Shown in pieces: positions 1 through 10,418 of a DNA stretch of 64,000 nucleotides. Position 1 is the first letter of the stretch. The number at the start of each line of letters is the position of its first letter. Source of the DNA: Micrasema longulum (taxonomy: Eukaryota; Arthropoda; Insecta; Trichoptera; Brachycentridae); the NCBI GenBank assembly GCA_022494885.1, contig JAGVSM010000930.1:62001-126000 (forward strand), given 5' to 3'. Made by a program: the position numbers and the translations under genes. Below the pieces are notes generated by a model. The model searched no databases. It saw nothing but the letters and a program-made list of their open reading frames with translations, and was not told the DNA's origin.

Positions 1-135
1 GGGCTTTTTTTCTAAATTATGTTATAGCTTAATTTTAAGGTGTATATTTTTGAGTATTTTTGTAATTAAAGTTCTATGTAAATATTTGTTTGGAAATATA
101 CAATTTTTTTTTTTTTTTTTTAATAAATAAAAATC
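1..135 (+). repeat. AT-rich retroposon 3' tail fragment
   Basis: The block GTTATAGCTTAATTTTAAGG and its continuation match the + strand at about 37,170-37,260, where the same sequence ends in an A-rich tail. Here it runs into a T run near 103-121 and then AATAAATAAAA. It is the end of a dispersed repeat cut by the window edge. No coding content is visible. Confidence 0.5.
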
Positions 136-136
136 T

Positions 137-310
137 GTGACATCAGAAAAAATCTTACGCTTCAGTAACTAGTACAGGAACATAGAAATATTGCGGTGTT
201 AAACCACATTGAACACAAATATTGCACGTCGACCTTCTCAGGAATCGAACCCGGAACCTCAAATATAGTAGGTGGATGCGTCAAATACTACATAACGAGG
301 CCAACTCATC
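137..310 (-). mobile_element. SINE-A copy, tRNA-derived head
   Basis: Read on the minus strand, the right edge gives a tRNA-like head. The A-box region is GGCCTCGTTATGTAGT and the B-box region is GGTTCCGGGTTCGATTCC. The body ends in a CTGAAGCGT-type segment shared with copies at 6.5, 13.1, 22.6, 28.0 and 41.5 kb. This is the standard organisation of a Pol III-transcribed tRNA-derived SINE. The A box is diverged. Confidence 0.7.
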
Positions 311-312
311 TT

Positions 313-560
313 TTGACTTGATTTCCTTTTTCAGGATTTTTACCCGAGCGTTGTCATTGAGTTGAAAACGGTATTTTTTTAAAATAAATAGTTGCTTATT
401 TTTTGCTTTGCTTATTGTGTACAAGACTTATATTAACTGCAAAAGGTATGTTCCTTCTAATTATTCTGACTATAGTGTGAGGATCTGGTAGGATAATCGG
501 CTGTGGCCTTGATAAGGAACTTCTCCGCGTTTGCTTTAAGAAGAGGGTACAACAGAAAAC
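313..560. other. no recognisable feature
   Basis: Mixed-composition sequence. I see no repeat partner or open frame. Confidence 0.4.
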
Positions 561-893
561 TCATTCAGGAGAAGCCGGACTATTGACAGGCATAAACAGA
601 CCTTCCGTTCCACTTTGAGAGCGTTCGGCATTTTGTGTCCTATTTTCATTTATTTCAACAATTACCTTTAATATTTTTACCATGTATGATATTACCTCAT
701 GCAATAAGTCCTTATGACTTATTACTGTTACGATCGATATCTTCCAGGTCCTCATCTAGACTTCTACATCGCGCTCTAGCTGCATTCGCTCTCAGCTGAA
801 AATGGGACAACGCATCAACAAATGAGGGACATCTTGAGGTGTCTTGTCATCACATGGACAGCTATTGATTTCTGAGAGCTTAAAACGGTGAGT
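561..893 (-). pseudogene. R1-like LINE ORF2 C-terminus, decayed
   Basis: Minus-strand translation from about 893 reads HRFKLSEINSCPCDD, then HLLMRCPIFS, a stop, more coding-like sequence, a second in-frame stop near 757, and an open stretch down to 561. The pattern HRF...CPCD...HLL.RCP is the C-terminal cysteine/histidine knuckle found after the RT domain in R1/I-type non-LTR retrotransposons. The RT itself is absent. The fragment sits directly beside a J1 fragment of another family, so this is a mosaic. Recognition rests on the knuckle pattern. Exact clade is uncertain. Confidence 0.6.
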
Positions 894-898
894 TAAAA

Positions 899-1460
899 TT
901 AGTCGTCCTGCGGTGCTATTCCGACAACAGGCATAACCATCGGGAAGTTGGTCCTGTATATCGGAATACGAGAGAATCTATGTTGACGCTGTCTTAGGTA
1001 ATTATCAGGAACGTACAAAACAATGCTTCTTATCTCAGGATTATCGAGCATACCGCGTAGCAACCGATAAAAATGTGTAGTCAAATACACATTTCTTCTT
1101 GTCTCTAAACTGTTGTAGCCAAGCATATCCTGGATAAACTTGGTCGGGTAACCCGCACTCTCTCCTGTAGAGATATCTCAGAAACTTTTTTTGGATTTTC
1201 TCTATCATAAGAGAGTACATCAGTTCATGTGGCCCCCAAATCATCTAGCCACTCTCAAGTCTACTTCGCACCAAGGAGTTGTAAAGAGTTCTCAGTACGC
1301 GGGTATTTTCAAAAACCCTGGCAGTACGCAGAACGAATTCTAACTTCTTAAATGCATTACCACTGATTGTCTGTATGTGTTCATGAAATGTCAAGGTGCT
1401 CACAAATCTAAAGCCTAGATCGGGTTGGATCGGGTCGGGATAATACCCGCACTCTCTCAT
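899..1460 (-). pseudogene. J1 LINE (jockey/CR1-like) RT C-terminus, rearranged
   Basis: In minus-strand order, frames give FVLRTARVFENTR, TLYNSLVRSRLESG, IWGPHELMYSLMIEKIQK, FLRYLYRRECG and MLGYNSLETRRNVYLTTHFYR, matching the copy at 33,608-34,144. This is the thumb/C-terminal part of a non-LTR reverse transcriptase. A stop after LESG and frameshifts near 1,240 and 1,130 break it. The sequence encoding ECGYYP occurs twice (about 1,440 and 1,150). The 1,440 copy is joined to a segment (LGFRFVSTLTFHEHI) that normally lies upstream, so two copies seem fused by recombination or template switching. No catalytic YADD box is present. Confidence 0.75.
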
Positions 1461-1916
1461 GTAGAGATATTTTTTTTATTTATTTTATTTCCTATCCTTA
1501 TCAGGGACCAGAAAGTACATGAAGTTCTCAGCAAGATATTTTCGTGTACAAGGGTTGTGAAGAATGTTATAAAGTGGCTAATGAGTAATTTGAGTAATAA
1601 TCGCTACAGTATGGCGGCACTGATGGTGTATGGTGTTATGTATTGCGTGTAAATAGGTGAACGGATATGAATAATTACATCATGTTTGCCAACGGCAGGT
1701 ACCGTTGATTTTTCTTTCACCTCTATTCAACGTTAAAAATAAATAATCACACTCGTCAGGCAAACGTTGTGTATGTAATATTATAAAAAACCGCCTTGCT
1801 ACGAACCGCCCGAGTTTTAGTTATCACTGTTCATTTTGTAATATTTTTCACATTAGAAAATGCAGTATATTGTTCATGGAAATGCAAATAAATTTTGTTC
1901 TAAAATTTAAATACTT
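1461..1916. other. no gene seen; short hairpin only
   Basis: Unassigned AT-rich sequence. A small inverted repeat AACGG-CAGGTA-CCGTT lies near 1,690-1,706, nested in a looser AGGTGAAC/TTCACCT pair. No repeat partner was found. Confidence 0.35.
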
Positions 1917-2200
1917 GTGAATTAAATTAAATTAAATAAATTAAATTTATTTAATTAAATTAGTTAAATTAACTAAGTTAGTTAAATTAATTAAATTAAT
2001 TAAATTAATTAAATTAGTTAAATTAATTAAATTAGTTAAATTAATTAAATTAGTTAAATTAATTAAATTAGTTAAATTAATTAAATTAGTTAAATTAATG
2101 TAATTAATTATAAATTATTTTGATTAATAATAATTAAATCAAATGAATTAAATTAATTACATTAATTAAATTAAATGATTAAATTAAATTTATTAAATTT
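1917..2200. repeat. AT-only minisatellite, 18-bp unit
   Basis: The region is built almost only from TTAAATTAATTAAATTAG-like blocks. The clearest part (about 1,990-2,095) repeats an 18-bp unit with TTAGTT/TTAATT alternation. The flanks degrade into AATTAAAT. It is a simple or low-complexity tandem repeat without G or C for long runs. Confidence 0.85.
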
Positions 2201-3680
2201 ACCACTGTGATTTTTTACACATGCCTAAGAGCTGAAAAATCTCATGGGCTACTTTTCATGCCGAAAAAAAATATCTCTCCCTCGCGAAAATTCTAAGTTG
2301 AAAAGGAATTCTTGAAAAAAAAAATCTTAGAGGAATAGTGAATTAATATTCAAACAGAATAACGATTCTACGTCGTCATAGACTAACGGGTCCTCGTTTT
2401 TTCTGCATAACGTTTTTGGCGTTGGTCCGTTTATTTCCAAAAGAAGAATACAAGAGGACACAACAAAATAAAAATTACAACAAATTAGTCAATAATGTAT
2501 TCTACTTGTTCTCATTATTGTTTTCTCTATTATTCTCTCGAGTGAACGCGAACAGAAGGGGTCTCGAAAATGCCCACTTCCGTCTTTTTGTCATTATATT
2601 TGGAAGGCATACAATCAAATAAAATAATGTAGGTAACGTAAAAGCAAATACAATATCTTTTAGAACAGAAATTTTTCTTTCGAATGGCGTATAACCTGTA
2701 CCATTTTTTTTATACTTGCGGTGCTCATTTTGAAATTTAGAAAAAAAAGACACAGCTTATGTTAAGACGTGACTTATAATATTAGTTATTTTTCCGTACC
2801 TATATAAAAAAACAATGAAATACTTTTACAACATCTTAAAATAACACAATATCAAACACCGTGTTTGTCGTGGTCAGGATAGGAGTTTTTTAAGCATTAC
2901 TATTTTTTTTATGAAACTTGTGGACCATTTGATGAATCCTTTGAATTTCCTGGAGTTTTTTTTGTACTCATTTTTAAATTTGGAAAAAATCGGACACAAT
3001 GTATGTTAATGTTTTCTGTTAGGACATAAAATAATGTTATTATTAGAGCACACAAAAAATATGTTCATATGTGTGAACTTTTTCAAGAATAAAAAAAATC
3101 CAATATCCTTCCAATACATTACGAAGCGGACTTATAATCCCGAAAGGGTGGTAAAAACAGGGGTAGGTGTGTAAACCATATTACAGTATTTTATGTAAAA
3201 ACTTATGAATTTCGCAGAAAACTTGAAATATTATGAAATAGTTTTATTTATTTATATTTGCGAAAAAAAACACAGTTTTTACATATAATTCAGACAGAAG
3301 ATAAGGGTAATCGGAACTGAAATTGTAAAAACCGTCAATAATTATTTTTCACCGCTACGTAAGTTATTAATCAAGTGTACACATGAAAATAAGCTAGTAA
3401 TTGAATAAAATTAATTTTAAAGTTAAGGAATGTTAGTTATTTAGAAACTGCAAATACAATATGCAAATATAGTACATTATAATATTAAAGTTTTTTTTTA
3501 AGAACTGTAATAATCAATAAGAATAAAATATATATATATGTAATAAAAAAGTACATTTATTAATATATTTTTTAAATAATAAAATAAAATAAAACAACTT
3601 TTGTAATAATATTGAAGAAACATAAACATGAATATACATTTTTAATAACATACAGGCGTATTATCAACGCCTATAAGTAA
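2201..3680. other. AT-rich, no assignable feature
   Basis: Two partly similar blocks (about 2,720-2,790 and 2,960-3,040, each with a GACACA...TATGTTAA core) suggest an old local duplication. The segment near 3,190-3,240 (GAATTTCGCAGAAAAC) resembles 33,430-33,470. Short open frames here look like chance. Confidence 0.35.
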
Positions 3681-4091
3681 TCATTTATATTTAGTATAAG
3701 AGAGATGAAAAATGTCTGCGTGACCGGAGAGGACAGTATTGTAATAATGACATGCTTTATATAAAAAATAATTATTTCTTGAATTTGTCCTGGGCATCGG
3801 CAAATTGAATGTAGCTTGGAGATTTGTAAGTAAAACAGCTTGTCCACCACATACCGCACACCGCATCTGAGGACATAAGTCTCCTTGGCGGTGCCCACAT
3901 ACACGGAACATTTGCTCATTGTCAAACGAGAAAAGCTGCCCAAAGGAGCTCTCTGAAATCTGGTAGCCATAGCATCTTTGTGCTGAAAGAAGGTAATCCA
4001 GAAGTACATAATATGTACATACTTCATTGGATTGAGAAAAGAGGGAAGTGAATTCTTCACTGACTGGGATTGAATTGATGGACATGATCAA
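3681..4091 (-). other. 136-codon open frame, possible LINE debris
   Basis: An open minus-strand frame contains a cysteine cluster (VCGHRQGDLCPQMRCAVCGG). It ends with RNNYFLYKACHYYN and DIFHLS, a pattern like the extreme C-terminus of jockey-type reverse transcriptases. The cysteine cluster vaguely resembles a zinc knuckle, but spacing does not fit a canonical CCHC. An overlapping frame of similar length is also open, so selection is not evident. It lies immediately downstream, on the same strand, of the R1-like tail at 4,088-4,270. I treat it as probable retrotransposon debris of unknown family. Confidence 0.3.
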
Positions 4092-4270
4092 TTCGCCGAA
4101 ATGATTACAAAACTTTTTAAAAGCCTTGAATTCTTTTTAGAAGCCACCAGATCTGTATATCTGACAGGACCTATAACAGGGCCACGGATAGTAGCGAGAA
4201 GCTCCATTCGGTAATCATAGAGAAGGGGAAAGGGACAAGACCACAGGATGTGTTCAGAAGATTGGTTAGG
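4088..4270 (-). pseudogene. R1-like LINE ORF2 C-terminal fragment
   Basis: A 60-residue uninterrupted minus-strand frame reads EHILWSCPFPLLYDYR, MELLATIRGPVIGPVRYTDL, then VASKKNSRLLKSF and a stop at 4,088-4,090. The order H-I-L-W-x-C-P, then GP, then a DLV-like box and a terminal LL..F is typical of the last residues of R1/I-clade ORF2 proteins. The open frame has no methionine start because it is a 5'-truncated internal piece. Family-level call is likely; the precise clade is inferred. Confidence 0.6.
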
Positions 4271-4290
4271 ATATTCTCAGCAGCACGAAG

Positions 4291-5344
4291 TGAAGTCAAC
4301 AATATTAAAAACAAATAATTTTGTAAGTATTGGGCAATCTATGACATTGTTTACAAGTTTAAATTTGAATAATTGATTTGCAATCACTTTTCTGTATTCC
4401 AGGGTTTGTAAATACTAAGGTTCAATGGTGTTTTTTTTTTTTTTAGTAAGTTGTATTTATAGTATTTTAGCTGGGGGTTATTCCTGGTACCTCGGGAAAT
4501 CGCGGATTTATTTCACGCTTGGGCTCAGGAAGGTTAAAGTATACAACTTCTTCCATTTTTCATAGGGACAATTAATTAGCACTGTCACTATAAAATGTCA
4601 TTAAGATGTGAATAATGTAGGTGGGTTGCGCGAATATTTGATTCTTGAATTATTATAAAAAATACATTTGAAGTTAAAAGACTAAATTAATAAATAAATA
4701 AATAAAAATGATTGTCAATTCATGTTTCTATTGCCCGCCCGACTTTCCTAGCTTTATTTGAGAAGAATGCACAAATAGCTATAAAGTACGCCATCTCTGA
4801 TAGGTAATTCAGACACAATGGTATTTTCATTTAATTTAAAACAGGGGCGGATCTAGAAACAGCAATCCTAATATTCACAAAAAAGCAAATGAATGTAATA
4901 ATTCTTAAAAAAATAAATTGTTATCTAACTTTATGGTTTTTATTATCATACTGTAAACTTGTATTTTTGATAAACTTGATTATTTTTATAAAAAATATAT
5001 AGGATCTTGCATTATTTAAATAAAGAAATTAAGAAGAATTCTTTGAATGTAAAATGTTTTCAAAAATAACAAAATTAAGCTCGTATTACATGGGTTAGAA
5101 AATGGTTTTGTAGAAAATTAATTTTGTTACTTGTGACGTTATTTGTGGATACTTTTAATTCGTCAATCTCTTCCTTATATTGAGTAATGTAATCTGACAA
5201 CTTTAGTGAATCATCTTGTATTTTTTAGACATGATTATTCAGTAATGGAAGAGAATGAAGTAAGGGAAGCAAAGAACCCGATTCTTAAGCTCGCATTAAA
5301 TGGGTTAGAAAATAATACAAGATCGTGGACAAGATCTTGAGTAG
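4291..5344. other. AT-rich, short duplicated block only
   Basis: A direct repeat of AAGCTCG-ATTA-ATGGGTTAGAAAAT occurs at about 5,076 and 5,288. A reverse-complement relative (ATGTAATACGAGCTTTAG) lies near 6,085, suggesting arms of an old, unresolved element. No coding content is visible. Confidence 0.35.
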
Positions 5345-5620
5345 TTTCTTGTACAATCATTCTTATGTCCAATCTTTTTTTTTTTTATCTATTTACACTC
5401 CATATACTTTCACAATAAATAAACACATTAGGGCAAACCTTTCAGTTTGAGAAAATTACAAGTATATGGAGATATTCAAAGGAATTATACAATATCACAT
5501 AACTTTATCCAAAATTTAAAACAAAACGAATAAAAAATTAACACTATACTATGAAGAGAGGAGAGAAGATGGGAAGGAAAGAAGAAGGAAAAAGTAACAA
5601 CTCAAATATTTAGATAGTGT
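5345..5620 (-). mobile_element. LINE-C 3' end (CR1/L2-like)
   Basis: Minus-strand sequence matches 43,060-43,230: the C-terminal CACTATCTAAATATTT segment, the CTTCTTTCCTTTCC tract, ATAGTATAGTGTT, and the TTTTCTCAAACTGAA that precedes the GGTAGGTAGGAAG hairpin end elsewhere. Only the 3' untranslated part and a few last codons are present, and the hairpin itself is missing. Confidence 0.65.
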
Positions 5621-6435
5621 GTTTGATGAAAAATTTTCCGGTAAATTAAAGAATAGTTTCCTTACATAATTAACATTCTGAATATTGAAAATAAACTGTA
5701 GGTACCTATTTTTATATTTTTAATTTTTTTTTTAGGTGTTATATTTTGTAAATTTTTAAAAATTTTCAACTATCTATTTATTTATTCTTTGTTAGTGATT
5801 TTGCATTTTTGATTTTTTTAAATATTATTTGGCATACTTGCCAAATACAAGAGCCAGACCCTTTTTTAGAAGTTCAACCTTAAGTGTTGTATTTTTTATT
5901 TTATGTATTGTTTTCATGCCAATCATGTTTCATGCTGCCAAAGTGCAGCGATGCCGTAGTTCGGTTTGGCCTTAAAAGAATGACAGGTTTGGGATTTGAC
6001 CCCAGCTTTAACCCGATTTGTATATTACGTGACAGAATATTCATTTCGCCAAAGCTTACACAAGATTTTGAACTATTTTCTGACTCATGTAATACGAGCT
6101 TTAGTTTGATAAAAGGCAGTATTATAAATTGAAAGTTCTGTCACGATAAAAAACAACAGTTCCTGGCCACATTCAACTCCGCGCTACCACATTTTCAACT
6201 CAATACGTTTTTTTATCAAGGAATTAAAATAAAGGTTTGGTGTCTGTCCGCTCGTCAAATCAACTTTATATGAATCTGATACATAAGCAGTGATAAACAA
6301 AGTCAATACGGTTTAAATTGCTTTTGGTACAGACACAACACGCTCTGAATGCCCGGAGTGAGAGATATTTATTTGTTAACCTTACAGTTTTTTGTTATTT
6401 TTTTAATTTCCTTATCACAATATTTTTTTAAACTC
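5621..6435. other. AT-rich, no assignable feature
   Basis: The 82-codon frame at 5,884-6,132 shows no domain and has no second copy. It is regarded as chance. Confidence 0.35.
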
Positions 6436-6632
6436 ATCGTTCCCTTTCCGCACTTAATAGTGCATAGGTCACTGCATTGGTACACAAATCGCAGCGTATC
6501 TTGATAATTTTTTTGTTTCATGAAGGTAAGATGATCAGTTTCACGCTTCAGGTACCAGTCCAGGGACCATGAAACATTATTGTGTTAAAAAACCCTTTTA
6601 AATAAATATTTCATATCAAACATGTACAAGGC
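6436..6632 (-). mobile_element. SINE-A copy
   Basis: Minus-strand SINE-A body. The + strand shows TTCCGCACTTAATAGTGCAT, GCATTGGTACACAAATCGCA, and CACGCTTCAGGTACCAG, in the same order as at 41,384-41,600. The tRNA-like head is cut: only ACAAGGCCG remains at the right. Confidence 0.7.
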
Positions 6633-6689
6633 CGACAATAGTCTAATAATAATAGCATTGTATGTTTATATCATATTTAAATAGATTAT

Positions 6690-7135
6690 TCAATAATAAA
6701 GTAAACTCTCCAAAATTAATCTTAATATCCCCTTTCGCGTGACAAGAAATAAGTATTTATTCCACCTGCCAGTCTGTAGCACTAACTATGCACAACAATT
6801 TTTCCTCTATCGTTCTTGCTCAATCTATAATGCTTTTTTTTCATCTATTTATATATTTAACATGCCCCTTAATTTATTTAAAAATAAATTAAGACTCATT
6901 CTTTCTGACTGCGATACGCTCCCATTTGCTATTTTATGATACTCACGCTTACACACACCTGAACACTTACTCTCATACGAATACACACAAACACACCATT
7001 TTGTTGTACCACAATTTAATATGTATGATATTTATTTGGAAACTTCGCTGGTCTGTCTTTAAACCGTATTTTTTTATGTAATTATATCGTTCTCGACTGT
7101 TTATTTCTGTAGAATAAATAAATATTTAATTTATG
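6690..7135 (+). pseudogene. LINE RT C-terminus and 3' end
   Basis: The frame at 6,739-6,939 reads LFHLPVCSTNYAQQFFLYRS, SIYN and IFNMPLNLFKNKLR. This is the P..TNY..N...YR..YN motif and terminal F...L closing many jockey/CR1-like RTs. It is followed by about 190 bp of untranslated sequence ending in AATAAATAAATATTTAAT near 7,125, consistent with a LINE 3' tail. No RT catalytic motifs remain. Clade assignment is tentative. Confidence 0.55.
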
Positions 7136-7301
7136 AATTGTTTAATATGTATGATAAACCTTAGGTTAGAATTTTGAAATTTTTTCTTCGTTATGTTTTT
7201 TTCTCATATTTTTTTTATTTTATTTAAATCTTAAAGTAGGGCACACATATCATACATATTGTTATGTGTGTTCTAATAATAACATTGCAAATATATTTAA
7301 A

Positions 7302-7985
7302 TTATAAATTGTTTATCACATATGTCTTGTCCATTATTTTAAATTTTTTATGTGTTTTTTTCTTCATAAATATTTTTTTCCATTTCGTAATACTTTTTAA
7401 TTGCTTTAAATAAAATTGAATTTTGTGACTTTGCCTTTTTCCTAAATGGAAGTCTAATTTTGTTCTTTTCTCTAGTATTGTGATCGTGTTCATGCTGGTT
7501 CCGATCAATTTTTCCAAAATTCTGTTTTTTTATTAGAGTTTATAATTTTATGAACAAATATCATTGTATTGTAAAATATTCTTTGTTTATATGTTAATAA
7601 TTTCATTTCATTTACCATCGACTTTACCCTCGTGTATCTGTTTTTTTTCAAAATGATTCTAAAGGCTTTATTTTGTAATACAGTTAGTTTATCTATGTTT
7701 TCTTTGTTTGATAAAAATAAAATGCTACTACAGTAGTTAACGTGTGGTTCAATAATTGCTTTGTAAATAGTTTTGCAAGAGTCCTTATCAATAAATCTTC
7801 TGATCCTTCCCAAAATTGATAATTTTTTTTGCAATCTTATTTATTACCATCTTAGCGTTTTGGTGAAATGTAAGTTTTGAATCCAACATTACACCTAAAT
7901 ATTTCATTTCAGTGACTTCATTAAGTTTTTCATTTTCTATTACAATTGATGGTGTAATTTCTATTCTTTTGTTTCCTATATTCAT
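7302..7985 (-). pseudogene. jockey/CR1-like LINE RT, thumb to C-terminus
   Basis: In minus-strand order: NEVTEMKYLGVMLDSKLTFH, NKIAKKI, then after a frameshift LSILGRIRRFIDK, TIYKAIIEPHVNYCSSILF, KLTVLQNKAFRIILKK, MKLLTYKQRIFYNTMIFVHK, and a final segment in a third frame. YLGVMLDSKLTF followed by AI..PHV.YC and LQNKAFR is the conserved region after the YADD box in jockey/CR1-type RTs. Two frameshifts (about 7,810 and 7,510) break the frame. The catalytic core is missing. A shorter copy of the 3' part lies at 8,029-8,185. Confidence 0.75.
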
Positions 7986-8028
7986 ATATTTAGTTTTGTT
8001 AACATTTAATTTTAATATTTTTTATCAC

Positions 8029-8185
8029 AATATTTTTTTAACTACTTTATATAAAATTTAATTTTTTGACTAGGTACGCCTTTTTTCTAAATGTGAGTCT
8101 GATTTTTACATTTTCTCTGGTATTGTGAACATGTTCAAGTCGATTTTGATCAGTTTTCTTTCCTAAATTCTGTTTTATTATTTTA
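8029..8185 (-). mobile_element. second copy of the 7.3-kb LINE, 3' part
   Basis: The order TATAAAATTTAATTTTTTGAC, CTAAATGTGAGTCTGATTTT, TCTCTGGTATTGTGA parallels 7,370-7,530 with scattered differences, in the same orientation. The two may be separate insertions or a tandem duplication. Confidence 0.6.
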
Positions 8186-8558
8186 GATGTTTTCCAAAAA
8201 GAGTTGAATTCCTGTTTCCGCTCTGCAGCGATTTGTTTTTAAAGCAATGGCCAACATTCAACGAATGAATCTATGTCACAATCGTGCGGAACCGTACCGC
8301 GAAGTTAAGTATGCAACCTACCTACATAATAACACTACCAGACCATAGGTACTAGGTAGGTATACTTTACTCCGTAAATACGAAGCGTCATCGGCACACA
8401 TTCCAAATGCAGTCATAAACCTTCCGGTTGCATTCCGACCATTCGGTTTGTACCGGAAATAAAAAAAATATGCCCCCTTCACTCTTGTGTGGCTGTGGTG
8501 TAACACGAATCTAAGAAGGATACAACTCTCTTATTTTTTTAAATGATGATGTTGTATT
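8186..8558. other. no assignable feature
   Basis: Mixed composition. The 62-codon minus frame at 8,318-8,506 has no recognisable content. Confidence 0.35.
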
Positions 8559-8795
8559 TTTTGTAATGGATATTTTTATTGTTTTTAAGCTGATTTTATA
8601 TATTAATATTGATTTTATGTTTTAAGCATTGTAATAAAAAAATAAATTAACACGCCAGATACAAATGATTTTTCGTGTGTTAATATAAATAACTCCTTTG
8701 ACGTTACTACAAAGTTTTGTCGTGACTTTTTCTGACAACTGTCATTCTAATCATGTTATATTTTAAGGACTAAAATTGAAAACCTTAATAATTTC
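8559..8795 (+). mobile_element. MITE-T partial copy
   Basis: AAGCTGATTTTATATATTAA, ATTAACACGCCAGATACAAA and TCATTCTAATCATG...AAGGACTA match the right half of the element at 43,669-44,222 with about the same spacing. The left terminal repeat is absent. Confidence 0.65.
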
Positions 8796-8850
8796 TCCCT
8801 AATACCACGTCAGCGAAGCCGCGGGTAATAGCTTGTAATAAAATAAATAA
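8796..8850 (+). mobile_element. RTE-type LINE 3' end fragment
   Basis: CGAAGCCGCGGGTAATAGC followed by TTGTAATAAAATAAATAAAT resembles the widespread insect RTE 3' terminus that ends in a short A/T tail. Only about 50 bp are present. The assignment comes from knowledge of this end sequence and not from an in-window autonomous partner. Confidence 0.5.
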
Positions 8851-9027
8851 ATACGAACAATTGAAGTGATTATTTGTTCATTTTCTTTCATTCACTATGC
8901 AAAATGTAGGTTAAATACCCGTGTAGGTTTTACAGAGTTCATAACAAGTTCAACACAACCAAATTCGCCTCACAATATGTACAGGCACAAACAGTTCCTG
9001 GTAGGTGTTTACATAGCAAAGGTAAAA

Positions 9028-9195
9028 TTATAATAATAATAATATTTGGTTGATTTATATGGTTGATTTATATGGCGTCATTTTTGTAAAAAATCACCTC
9101 AAGGGTGCTTAACAATTGTATACCTAAACTTACATTCTAACTAAACTAAAGTAATATATTATATTTCCAGATTTAAAATTGAGGGTATGATAATC
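9028..9195 (-). mobile_element. L2B LINE 3' end, fragment
   Basis: GGCGTCATTTTTGT...CACCTCAAGGGTGCTTAACA is the degenerate 3' hairpin. The rest, up to AAAGAAGTGAGATTTTAG, matches 18,878-19,025 almost base for base. The last codons of the L2B protein (ending PQF and a stop) are included near 9,180. The rest of the element is missing. Confidence 0.75.
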
Positions 9196-9225
9196 TAAAG
9201 AAGTGAGATTTTAGTACTGGAATAT

Positions 9226-9746
9226 CTACTACTACCATCACGCCATTTCTCCGTAGGGGTAGGCAGAGAGAATGGACCGCCACACACGTCTATCCTGGCA
9301 TACAATCCTAGCCTCTTCCACATTCATACATCTTGTCATACATGCCCTTCGGTTCTGTCTGCTTTTGACATGACCAGACTCAAGATTTTGGTTTATCTGA
9401 TCATGCCACGTCTTTCTTGGTCGTCCTCGTCTAAAGCTAGGGTTTCCTAGGACAGCGGTGCCCGTATCTTAACGGCCGCGGTGAACGGTGATGCGGTGGA
9501 CAGTCGTCGTAACGGCGACCGGAAAGTGGTTTCCTAGAAAAATGGTGTTAACAACACCTTTAAAAAATAAAACCACTGTCTAGTCACCGTTACGACGGCT
9601 GTTCACCGCATCACCGTTCACTACGGCCGTTAAGATACTATCACCGCTGTCCTAGGAAACCCTAGCTTAACGTTGCCGTTTATTTTCGCCATATATACTT
9701 GTTTTACCGTTCTTTCGTCGTCCATTCGTTCTACGTGACCAAACCA
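9226..9746 (-). pseudogene. P1 (RTE-like) LINE C-terminus, interrupted by FB-P
   Basis: The + strand begins ACTACTACCATCACGCCATTTCTCCG, the reverse complement of the P1 tail and stop region. The peptide order matches the 54.4-kb copy (RSILSAYPYG, VCQDR, MTRCM, and DDERMVK/WFGH upstream). At 9,434 it is split by the palindromic MITE FB-P and resumes at 9,668 with CGTTGCCGTT and the region encoding the Y-G-E-N segment. The 54.4-kb copy serves as a related empty site. It is 5' truncated and cannot encode a functional RT. Confidence 0.85.
9435..9667. mobile_element. FB-P palindromic MITE, copy 1 (233 bp)
   Basis: Both termini are AGCTAGGGTTTCCTAGGACA in inverted orientation. The arms stay complementary nearly to the centre (ACGGCCG, GAACGGTGATGC, CAGTCGTCGTAACG and partners). 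TAA flanks both sides (9,432-9,434 and 9,668-9,670), consistent with a 3-bp target duplication of the PIF/Harbinger TWA type. It interrupts the P1 copy at 9,226-9,746. No coding capacity. Confidence 0.85.
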
Positions 9747-9751
9747 TCTGT

Positions 9752-9919
9752 ACCTGGAATATCTAGTACTGGAAATTCTCTAAGAAGCCTGTCTGTAGAG
9801 TATTGGTAAGGCTTTTTGTTGGCTACTCTTAGTAAGGCTTTTAGTGCTTTCATTAATGGCTCTAATGTGGTTTTACTTGTTCCTCCCCATCCTATTATTC
9901 CGTAACTGATATACAACAT
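9752..9919 (-). pseudogene. jockey/CR1-like RT fragment
   Basis: Minus frame reads YISYGIIGWGGTSKTTLEPL, MKALKALLRVANKKPYQYST, DRLLREFPVLDI. The motif YGI..WGG.....L..+...K.+LR is the post-catalytic segment of jockey/CR1-like RTs. It abuts the P1 fragment and shares its strand, but belongs to a different family. Confidence 0.65.
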
Positions 9920-10418
9920 ACGTACATTTCAAAGGACATCTGGGCAATACTTAATAGTATATAAATTTATGCAATATCTCGCAGCAGTCTCCTGCAATGG
10001 TCTCTTCCCTTAGACAAAATCCAGTCCAGACTTAATCAAGTCCCTGTTATAATCTCTCTCTAATCATCTTGCTTTCATGTATCGTCAAATGCTCAAGATA
10101 TAAGTAGGTACCAAAGCAGTGCCCTTCGGCGTATTTTCTTTTGATTTAATCTTAATCTAATTCACTGCACATTCAATTCGCCCTACCAATGATTGTATAT
10201 GTATCTACATAGACGTGTTATCGATTATTATATAACTGTTATAAATGTACACGGGCGTGCGGTTTAAGCTACTGTAAAATTATTCAATACACCTGTAGGC
10301 TTATTTTTTCATAATTATAATAAAATCGGTCATTAGTCATCACTTACCACAGATGCTTAAACTTTCCCATAACGGGATTTTATTTTTAAAAAATGCTGGT
10401 AATCTTTCAATAAATATA
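9920..10418. other. no assignable feature
   Basis: AT-rich sequence without visible repeats or coding content. Confidence 0.35.

Noticed and set aside
3671..4060. 129-codon minus-strand frame overlapping the 136-codon frame
   Set aside because: Two frames are open over the same DNA. This one has no motif, while the other at least ends like an RT C-terminus.
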